Positions 33,193 to 39,334 of a stretch of 39,334 nt of DNA are shown in pieces (the stretch's first letter is position 1; each line of letters begins with the position of its first letter). The DNA lies in assembly GCA_945906765.1 (NCBI GenBank), contig CAMDRF010000019.1, forward strand, positions 1 to 39,334, in the 5' to 3' direction. This stretch comes from Nitrosovibrio sp. Nv4 (GTDB lineage: Bacteria; Pseudomonadota; Gammaproteobacteria; Burkholderiales; SG8-39). Under the pieces are notes generated by a model. That model searched no databases. It had not been told where the DNA came from and saw nothing but the letters and a program-made list of their open reading frames with translations. The translations under genes were made by a program, and so were the position numbers.

Positions 33193-34617
33193 ATGATCCT
33201 GCGCGACAAGTTCTTCATCGGCGGCCAGTGGGTTTCTCCATCTTCGACGGACACCATAGACGTCCACAACGCCGGCACCGGCGCGGTGATGGGCAAGGTG
33301 CCGGCCGGGGGCGCAAAGGACATCGACGCGGCCGTGGCGGCGGCGCGCGCGGCCTTCGAAGGATGGAATGCCACGCCCGCCGTGCAACGCGCGGAGTACC
33401 TGCAGAAGATTTCCGACGGCCTGAAAGCGCGCGCGGCGGAGCTGGGCTCGACCATCGCGCAGGAAGTCGGCATGCCGATCAAACTCTCCGGCCGCATCCA
33501 GGCAGGATTGCCCATCGCGAATTTTTCAAATTATTCAAGATTGCTGAACGACTTCAAATTCGAAGAGCGCATCGGCAATTCCCTGGTGGTTCGGGAACCC
33601 GTCGGCGTGGTCGGCGCCATCACACCCTGGAACTACCCCCTGCACCAGATCGCGCTCAAGGTGGCGCCCGCGCTTGCCGCGGGCTGCACCGTGGTGCTCA
33701 AGCCCTCGGAGGTCGCGCCGTTCAACGCCTTCATCCTCGCCGAAGTGATCGAGGCCGCGGGCCTGCCCAAGGGCGTGTTCAACCTGGTCACCGGCTTCGG
33801 CCCCGCCGCGGGCGAAGCGCTGGTGAAGCATCCGCAGGTGGACATGATCTCCTTCACCGGCTCGACGCGCGCCGGCAAGCGCATCTCGGAGGTCGCGGCG
33901 CAGACGGTGAAGCGCGTGGCGCTGGAGCTCGGCGGCAAGTCCGCCTCGGTGATCCTGGAGGACGCCGACCTCGCCGCCGCGGTGAAGGGCACCGTGACCG
34001 GCTGCTACCTGAACTCCGGCCAGACCTGCACCGCGCTCACGCGCATGCTGGTGCCGGCCTCGAAATACGACGAGGCGGCAAAGCTGGCGGTGGAAGCGGC
34101 CAAGGGCTTTACGCTTGGGGATCCGATGTCGGAAGCTACCCGCCTGGGCCCGCTGTCCTCGCAGATGCAGCTCGACCGGGTGCGGGACTACATCAAGAAG
34201 GGCGTCGCTGAAGGCGCGGAACTCCTGACCGGCGGCGCCGACCAACCCGAAGGCTTGCCTGGAGGCTACTTCGTCAAGCCCACCATCTTCGGCAAGGTGA
34301 AAAATTCGATGACCATCGCGCAGGAGGAAATATTCGGGCCGGTGCTCTCGATCATCGCCTACCAAGACGAGGAAGAGGCCATCCGCATCGCGAACGACTC
34401 CCCCTACGGCCTCGCCGGGGCGGTATGGTCGAAGGACGACGCACACGCGCAGAAAGTCGCACGCCGCATCCGCGCCGGCCAGGTGGACGTGAACGGCGGC
34501 GCCTTCAACATGAACGCGCCTTTCGGCGGCTTCAAGCAATCCGGCCACGGCCGCGAAGCCGGAGTCTACGGGCTGGAGGAGTTTCTCGAGTACAAGTCGC
34601 TCCAACTTAAAGGCTAG
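33193..34617 (+). CDS. Aldehyde dehydrogenase
   Basis: 474 aa ALDH superfamily. Motifs: [33 protein letters not shown], catalytic glutamate in [12 protein letters not shown] and the catalytic cysteine in [19 protein letters not shown] lies about 8 nt before ATG 33193; the longer frame from 33154 lacks a site. Stop codon is TAG, showing that amber is an ordinary terminator here. Six nucleotides separate it from the next Bug gene. Confidence 0.92.
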   Translation: MILRDKFFIGGQWVSPSSTDTIDVHNAGTGAVMGKVPAGGAKDIDAAVAAARAAFEGWNATPAVQRAEYLQKISDGLKARAAELGSTIAQEVGMPIKLSGRIQAGLPIANFSNYSRLLNDFKFEERIGNSLVVREPVGVVGAITPWNYPLHQIALKVAPALAAGCTVVLKPSEVAPFNAFILAEVIEAAGLPKGVFNLVTGFGPAAGEALVKHPQVDMISFTGSTRAGKRISEVAAQTVKRVALELGGKSASVILEDADLAAAVKGTVTGCYLNSGQTCTALTRMLVPASKYDEAAKLAVEAAKGFTLGDPMSEATRLGPLSSQMQLDRVRDYIKKGVAEGAELLTGGADQPEGLPGGYFVKPTIFGKVKNSMTIAQEEIFGPVLSIIAYQDEEEAIRIANDSPYGLAGAVWSKDDAHAQKVARRIRAGQVDVNGGAFNMNAPFGGFKQSGHGREAGVYGLEEFLEYKSLQLKG

Positions 34618-34623
34618 AACAAA

Positions 34624-35565
34624 ATGAAAAAACTTTTATTCGCTTTCTTTTTCACGGCATTTTCTGCACAGGCACAAACCTGCCCGGACAAGAACATCAA
34701 CTACTGGCAGGCGTTTCCCGCCGGCGGCGAGTCCGACCTGTCCGGCCGCCACCAGCAGGTGGTGCTGAAGAAGCGCTGCCCGTCCATCGAGACCATCATC
34801 CAGTACAAACCGGGCGCCGGCGGCAGCCTGATGTGGTCGCAGATGAACGCGCTGGCCGGCGATGGCAATCACATCGTCGGCATCAACCTGCCGCACATCG
34901 TGTTCCAGCCGATCGAAGGCCAGGTGCAGTACAAGACCGACGACGTCACGCCGGTGTTCTGGTTCCACTACACGCCCGACGCGCTGGTGGTGCAGGAATC
35001 CAGCCCGATCAAGACCTTCCAGGACTTCGTGAAGGCCGCCAAGGCGGAGCCCGGCAAGGTCTCGCTGGGCGGTTCGGGGTTGAACTCCGCGAACCACGCG
35101 GCGCACGAGCGCATGAACGCGGCCTTCGGCTTCAAGACCACCTATGTGCCGTTCAAGGGCACGGGCGATATGACCACCGCGGTGATCGGCGGCCACGTCG
35201 GCGGCGCGATGTCCTACACCGCGTTCGCGGTCAACAACAAGGGCAAGGTGCGCGCGCTGGCGGTGGCGATGGACAAACGCCACCCGCTGCTGCCGGATGC
35301 GCCGACCTTCAAGGAACTGGGCATCGACTGGGTGGACGGCGCCTACCGCGGCATCGGCGTGCCGAAATCCACGCCGGCGGACGTGAAGAAGCGGCTCTCC
35401 GACCTGTGGCTGTCGCTGAACAACGATCCGGAGATGAAGGACTTGGCGGCGAAGAGCGGCTTCGAACTCGTCAACGTCGGCAGCGCCGAGATGGACGCCT
35501 TCATGAAAGACAAGATCAAGCTCTACACCGACGGCGCCCAGCGCCTGGGACTCGGCAAGAAATAG
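34624..35565 (+). CDS. Bug-family periplasmic solute-binding protein
   Basis: 313 aa, signal peptide MKKLLFAFFFTAFSAQAQ, then the Bug fold: INYWQAFPAGGESDLSGRHQ, YKPGAGGSLMWSQMNALAG, TYVPFKGTGDMTTAVIGGHV and a C-terminal helix. It diverges from the first Bug protein and carries Cys20 (TCPDKN) just after the expected cleavage site, though no lipobox is clear. It follows the aldehyde dehydrogenase in the same operon, so its ligand may be the matching acid or a precursor. Confidence 0.9.
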   Translation: MKKLLFAFFFTAFSAQAQTCPDKNINYWQAFPAGGESDLSGRHQQVVLKKRCPSIETIIQYKPGAGGSLMWSQMNALAGDGNHIVGINLPHIVFQPIEGQVQYKTDDVTPVFWFHYTPDALVVQESSPIKTFQDFVKAAKAEPGKVSLGGSGLNSANHAAHERMNAAFGFKTTYVPFKGTGDMTTAVIGGHVGGAMSYTAFAVNNKGKVRALAVAMDKRHPLLPDAPTFKELGIDWVDGAYRGIGVPKSTPADVKKRLSDLWLSLNNDPEMKDLAAKSGFELVNVGSAEMDAFMKDKIKLYTDGAQRLGLGKK

Positions 35566-35585
35566 CGGGAGGTCCCCGATCCCGC

Positions 35586-35930
35586 TTAGCGGGACCGGGC
35601 ATTCTTCACGAACTCGAGCGACGCGCGGAACAGCTCGAGATCCTTCTCGTATTCGAGCGCGTCGGCACGGTCGATCTGGATCCACTCCCTGGAACTCGCC
35701 ATGCCGCCGGGCTGGAACGGCACCACGTTGTCCCTCGAGAACTGCAGTTCGGTCGCGCTGGCAACGGGCAGCCGCAAGCCGATGCCGCGGCCGCTGATGC
35801 AGGCGAACATCCTGTCGTTGACGAAGTAGGCGTCCAGGTTATTTATTTTTTTCGCGCTGACGCCGGCAAGCTTGAGCAGCAGCGCGTCGATCTGCGCCTT
35901 GCGAATGGTCTCGGGCGTATCGGTACTCAT
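35586..35930 (-). CDS. Small conserved protein, TfoX/MmcQ-like fold possible
   Basis: 114 aa, no membrane segment. Reads IDALLLKLAGVSAKKINNLD, then DRMFACISGRGIGLRLPVAS and SREWIQIDRADALEYEKDLE. The pattern of a small strand-rich domain with GRGIGLRLP and a WIQI strand resembles TfoX or MmcQ/YjbR-type proteins, but the match is weak. ATG 35930 sits 13 nt after the stop of the acyl-CoA synthetase gene, so it is probably its operon partner. Convergent with the Bug gene. Confidence 0.65.
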   Translation of the reverse strand: MSTDTPETIRKAQIDALLLKLAGVSAKKINNLDAYFVNDRMFACISGRGIGLRLPVASATELQFSRDNVVPFQPGGMASSREWIQIDRADALEYEKDLELFRASLEFVKNARSR

Positions 35931-35943
35931 GCTCGGAGGAAAA

Positions 35944-38058
35944 TCATGCGCGCAGCACGATCAGCGCATCCAGCGCAATCGCGCCGTCCGGGCGAGCGAG
36001 CAACGGGTTGACGTCGATTGCCTCGATCTCATCGGCGAAATCGGCGGCAAATTCCGAGATGCGCACAATTGCCTCGCACACCGCATCGAGGTCCGCCGCC
36101 GGTGTGCCGCGGTAACCCTGCAGCAGCTTGAAGCCTTTCAGGCTCTCCAGCATGCGCCGCGATTCCGCCAGGCCCACCGGCGCAAGCGCGAGCGCGGTGT
36201 CGCGCATGATTTCCACCAGCACGCCGCCCAGGCCCACGAGCAGCACCGGGCCGACCTGCGCGTCGCGCTTGATGCCGACCACCAGTTCGACGCCGCCTTT
36301 GAGCATGGGCTGCACGAGGAAACCATTCTTCGCCACTGTCATCGACGCACAGGCGGCGCGAAGCGCATCGGCATCGCGCAGATCGAGCTTCACCGCACCA
36401 GCTTCCGTCTTGTGCGCGATGTCGCCGTCGGCCTTGAGGACCACCGGGTAGCCCAACTCGGACGCCGCTTTCACGGTCTCATCGGCATTCTTCGCCCCGC
36501 GCTCGGGAACGCCGCGCAATCCGTATTCGGCTAGGACTGCTTTTGCCGCTCGTTCAGTCAGTGTTCCGGTTTTTCCCGTGAGCAGGGAAACATTCTTCTT
36601 CGATAGGCGCGCCTCTGACACGGGCGGCGCCTCATGCCAGCGCTGCCAAGCGGCAATCGCGGCGTAGCAACGGTCGAGCGAGCGGAAGAACCCGACCCGG
36701 TCGTCGGCCTCGTAGGCCTCGGAGGCCGGCCCCTGCAGCCATTCCGATACCCAGACCACGGCGATCGGCTTGGACTGCGAACGCGCGAGATCGGCGATGT
36801 CCGAGGATCGCTTCGCGCCGGTTTCGCGGGAGGAGACGCTCATCACGCAAAGCAGCACGCCGTATTGCGGATCGTCGAGCAGCGCCTGGCAGCACTTGTT
36901 GTAGGACTCGGGCACGCTCAGCACCTGCCCGGTCGGATCACAAGGATTACGCGCGGCGCCAAATTCCGGCACCACCGTGCGCAACGCGGCCGTGGTCGCC
37001 GCCGTGGGCTGGGGCATCGGCACGCCGTGACGCGCCGCCATGTCTGCGGCGATCACGCCGGCGCCGCCTGAGCCGGAAACCACCGCCACGCCGCGCGCCG
37101 GGGTTGTAGATGCGGGCTTGCCCGCCGCAGCGAAGAATTTCGCGTACTCGACCAGCGCCTCGTAGTTATCCACCGTGACGAAGCCGGCGCGGTCGAACAG
37201 CGCGCGGAACGCCGGCGCCGAACCGGCAAGCGACCCCGTGTGCGAGCTCGCCGCAGCGGCGCCGTCCTCGCTGTTGCCCAGCTTGTAGACGATCACCGGC
37301 TTGCCGGCGCGGCGTGCCTTGTGGCCTGCTTCGAGCAGCCGCTGCGCGCTCGGCACGCCCTCGAACAGGCAGGCGATCGCGCGCACGCCATCGTCCTCCG
37401 CCATCGCGCTGATCAGGTCGGCGACGTCCACGTCGGAGGAATTGCCCGCGGAGAAGAAATAGCGGAAGCCGAGTCCCCGCTCGCAGGCCTGCGCGAGGCA
37501 GTAGCCGAGCGCGCCGGACTGGCTGACGAAGGCGATCGGGCCGAGCGTGCGCGGCATCTTCGCGTATTCGGGGATGAAGCTGACCCCGACGCCGAGTTCG
37601 TGATTGACCAGCCCCATGCAATTTGGCCCGAGCAGCGGCATGCGCGCGGCGCGCGCGATGCCGGCCAGACGTCGCTGCGCCGCGGCGCCTTCGTCGCGGC
37701 CCATCTCGCCATAGCCCGAGGCATACACAACCACCCCGCCGGCGCCCGCTGCCGCCGCCTCCTTGAGAGCCGCCTCGACGCTCTCGCGCGGCACCACCAG
37801 CGCCACCAGGTCGGGCTTGCCCGGCAGCGCGCCGAGCGACGCATGGCAGGTGTGCTCGCCGACCTTCTGGTACTTGGCATTTACCGGCCAGATGGCGCCG
37901 CGGAAATGCGCGAGATTCTCCAGCGTGCGCAAGCCGAACGAGCCGGCGCGCGGCGATGCGCCGACGATGGCGATCGAGCGCGGCGCGATCAGGCGATCGA
38001 GTTCGGCGCGCGTGTAAACCCCGCGTTGCCATCCTGCCGTGTCTGTTGTTGCTAACAT
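35944..38058 (-). CDS. Acetate--CoA ligase (ADP-forming) family protein
   Basis: 704 aa with the fused alpha-beta layout of ADP-forming acyl-CoA synthetases: CoA-binding Rossmann domain (IAPRSIAIVGASPRAGSFGL), succinyl-CoA-ligase-like domain with LGPNCMGLVNHELG and the phosphohistidine region SSHTGSLAGSAPAF, then an ATP-grasp domain near residues 485-700 (GYPVVLKADGDIAHKTEAGA, AIDVNPLLARPDGAIALDAL). Related proteins make acyl-CoA from acids. ATG 38058 has AGG 5 nt upstream; the earlier ATG at 38070 has none. The first codon is only 27 nt from the divergent SDR gene. Confidence 0.9.
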   Translation of the reverse strand: MLATTDTAGWQRGVYTRAELDRLIAPRSIAIVGASPRAGSFGLRTLENLAHFRGAIWPVNAKYQKVGEHTCHASLGALPGKPDLVALVVPRESVEAALKEAAAAGAGGVVVYASGYGEMGRDEGAAAQRRLAGIARAARMPLLGPNCMGLVNHELGVGVSFIPEYAKMPRTLGPIAFVSQSGALGYCLAQACERGLGFRYFFSAGNSSDVDVADLISAMAEDDGVRAIACLFEGVPSAQRLLEAGHKARRAGKPVIVYKLGNSEDGAAAASSHTGSLAGSAPAFRALFDRAGFVTVDNYEALVEYAKFFAAAGKPASTTPARGVAVVSGSGGAGVIAADMAARHGVPMPQPTAATTAALRTVVPEFGAARNPCDPTGQVLSVPESYNKCCQALLDDPQYGVLLCVMSVSSRETGAKRSSDIADLARSQSKPIAVVWVSEWLQGPASEAYEADDRVGFFRSLDRCYAAIAAWQRWHEAPPVSEARLSKKNVSLLTGKTGTLTERAAKAVLAEYGLRGVPERGAKNADETVKAASELGYPVVLKADGDIAHKTEAGAVKLDLRDADALRAACASMTVAKNGFLVQPMLKGGVELVVGIKRDAQVGPVLLVGLGGVLVEIMRDTALALAPVGLAESRRMLESLKGFKLLQGYRGTPAADLDAVCEAIVRISEFAADFADEIEAIDVNPLLARPDGAIALDALIVLRA

Positions 38059-38085
38059 GGAGGCCTGCATACTAGGGGAGCGCGC

Positions 38086-38862
38086 ATGAGTGTCAAGAAG
38101 CTTTTCGATCTGGCCGGACGCACCGCCATCATCACCGGCGGCTCGCGCGGCCTCGGCCTGCAAATCGCCGAAGCGCTCGGTGAAATGGGTGCAAAAGTCG
38201 TGCTCACCGCGCGCAAGCAGGACGAGCTCGATGTGGCGGTGGCGCAGCTCGCGCAGCAAGGCATAGATGCAACCGCCTGGGCCTGCGATATCGGCAAGCG
38301 CGAAGCGATCGCACCGGTTGCCGGGGCGATCCTGAAGAAGTACGGCAAGGTGGACATCCTGGTGAACAACGCAGGCGCCACCTGGGGCGCGCCGGCCGAG
38401 GATCATCCGCTTGACGCCTGGGACAAGCTGGTCAGCGTCAATCTTTCGGGCATGTTCGTGCTGACGCAGTTGATCGCCAAACGCTCGATGATTCCGGCGA
38501 AGCACGGCCGCATCATCAATATCGCGTCCGTCAACGGCGTGCAGGCCAACGACCCGCGCCTGGTGCGTACCGCCGCCTATGTCGCCACCAAGCACGGCGT
38601 GGTCGGACTGACGCGCCAGCTCGCGGCGGAATGGGGCCGCTACGGCATCACGGTGAACGCCGTCTGCCCGGGCTTCTTCCCCTCGAAAATGACCAGGGCG
38701 ACGCTCGGCAAGGACCTGCAGATGATCATCGACGCCACACCTGCCGGGCGGGTAGGAAACGACGAAGACCTGAAGGGCGTGGCAGTGCTGCTCGCGTCGA
38801 ACGCCGGCAGCCATATTACGGGCCAGGCCATCGTCGTCGACGGCGGAGCGACCATCATATGA
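38086..38862 (+). CDS. Short-chain dehydrogenase/reductase
   Basis: 258 aa classical SDR. Cofactor motif TGGSRGLG (residues 17-24), NNAG at 94-97, catalytic Ser148 in NIASVNG, Tyr165 and Lys169 in AAYVATKHG, and PGFFPSKMT. The C-terminus GQAIVVDGGATII is complete. GGGGAG precedes ATG 38086. Likely a 3-hydroxyacyl-CoA or polyol dehydrogenase given the acyl-CoA neighbours, but the substrate is unknown. It overlaps the thioesterase gene by ATGA. Confidence 0.92.
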   Translation: MSVKKLFDLAGRTAIITGGSRGLGLQIAEALGEMGAKVVLTARKQDELDVAVAQLAQQGIDATAWACDIGKREAIAPVAGAILKKYGKVDILVNNAGATWGAPAEDHPLDAWDKLVSVNLSGMFVLTQLIAKRSMIPAKHGRIINIASVNGVQANDPRLVRTAAYVATKHGVVGLTRQLAAEWGRYGITVNAVCPGFFPSKMTRATLGKDLQMIIDATPAGRVGNDEDLKGVAVLLASNAGSHITGQAIVVDGGATII

Positions 38863-39269
38863 GCGGCGTGCCGCGGGAAACTTACGAATTCACCAGGCAC
38901 ATCCCGTTTTCGGAGCATCTCGGGATCAAGGTGGACGCGCTGGAGAAAGGCGTGGCGCGCCTGTCGATGGCGATCCGGCCCGAATTCATGACCAGCTGGG
39001 GCACCGCGCACGGCGGCTCGATCCTCGCGCTGCTCGACATCACGCTATCGATGACCGCGCGCACGCTCTACGACCCGCCGCGCTCGATCATGACCATCGA
39101 TCTCTCCACTCAGTTCATCGGCACCGCCACGGGCCTGTTGCGCGCCGAGGGGCGCGTCATGAAGGCCGGTCAAACGACAATTTTTTGCGAAGGCGAAGCG
39201 CGGGACGAAAAGGGGGAGCTGGTCGCGAAGGCGATCGGTACCTTCCGCGCGCGTAGCCCTAAGACCTAG
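38859..39269 (+). CDS. PaaI-family hotdog thioesterase
   Basis: 136 aa hotdog-fold acyl-CoA thioesterase. The motif MTSWGTAHGGSILALLDITL has HGG at residues 51-53 and the catalytic acidic residue Asp60. The strands SIMTIDLSTQFIGTATG and FCEGEARDEKGELVAKAIGT complete the fold. ATG 38859 overlaps the SDR stop. The pair with the divergent acyl-CoA synthetase suggests a route that makes and releases acyl-CoA. The remaining 65 nt of the window hold no gene. Confidence 0.9.
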   Translation: MSGVPRETYEFTRHIPFSEHLGIKVDALEKGVARLSMAIRPEFMTSWGTAHGGSILALLDITLSMTARTLYDPPRSIMTIDLSTQFIGTATGLLRAEGRVMKAGQTTIFCEGEARDEKGELVAKAIGTFRARSPKT

Positions 39270-39334
39270 CCTTCCGGCTTTTCCTTTTCCGAAAAAAGGG
39301 TCGCTTCCACCGATCCTGGCTTGCGGAACCTAAA

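Noticed and set aside
35565-35585. GCGGGA/TCCCGC hairpin as a terminator between the Bug gene and the convergent small gene
   Set aside because: The stem is only 6 bp with a 9-nt loop and no T run follows on either strand.
39270-39334. Terminator after the thioesterase gene
   Set aside because: CCTTTTCC/GAAAAAAGG can pair, but the stem is AT-rich and not followed by a T run.

Overview
High-GC bacterial DNA, most likely from a betaproteobacterium of the Burkholderiales type. The pointers are two Bug-family (TctC-like) periplasmic binding proteins, a livHMGF branched-chain amino acid transporter next to an acyl-CoA ligase, a single-chain FadB-like enzyme followed by a thiolase, and a 2-aminoethylphosphonate (2-AEP) transporter/PhnW locus. 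No rRNA, tRNA, CRISPR array, integrase or transposase could be seen.

Layout. (1) 1-5021: the 5' end of an acyl-CoA ligase (minus), then a substrate-binding protein gene without a signal peptide and livH-livM-livG-livF (plus). (2) 5025-6805: a small conserved protein and a broken acyl-CoA carboxylase carboxyltransferase gene (minus). (3) 6872-11487: a tight four-gene operon of glutamine-synthetase-like ligase, Fe-alcohol dehydrogenase, PuuD-like gamma-glutamyl hydrolase and aldehyde dehydrogenase. Together these fit gamma-glutamylated catabolism of an amine or amino alcohol. (4) 11500-24650: an accessory region, almost all minus strand, packed with toxin-antitoxin modules: two VapBC, two RelE/HigB-type, DUF433/DUF5615 intact and decayed, MNT nucleotidyltransferases and AbiE. 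Between them lie pieces of ordinary genes: an ABC substrate-binding protein, a 2-AEP permease, an ABC-F ATPase in three pieces, a SagB-type nitroreductase in two pieces and an esterase 3' end in two copies. (5) 24637-26521: a second copy of the 2-AEP permease 3' end, phnW and a HAD hydrolase. (6) 26663-27672: a VapB relic, a ribbon-helix-helix antitoxin and a phosphoglycolate-phosphatase-like gene. (7) 27771-39269: beta-oxidation and acyl-CoA genes (FadB-like, thiolase, ADP-forming acyl-CoA synthetase, SDR, PaaI-type thioesterase) with two Bug proteins, a Zn-alcohol dehydrogenase and an aldehyde dehydrogenase.

The most striking property is the state of region 4. Many genes are chimeric, internally deleted or 5'-truncated, and the tail of the 2-AEP permease occurs on both sides of a 9-kb TA-rich stretch, the distal copy fused by ATGA overlap to phnW. 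This suggests the phn operon was opened by an accessory insertion with partial duplication, followed by short-homology deletions. A mis-assembly of repeated segments is the main alternative, and long reads across the junctions would decide. The best functional hypotheses are the gamma-glutamyl amino-alcohol operon and an AbiE-type system whose regulator carries a PD-(D/E)XK-like N-terminal motif and has two near-identical palindromic operators. All assignments were made by reading the translations; no database search was run.
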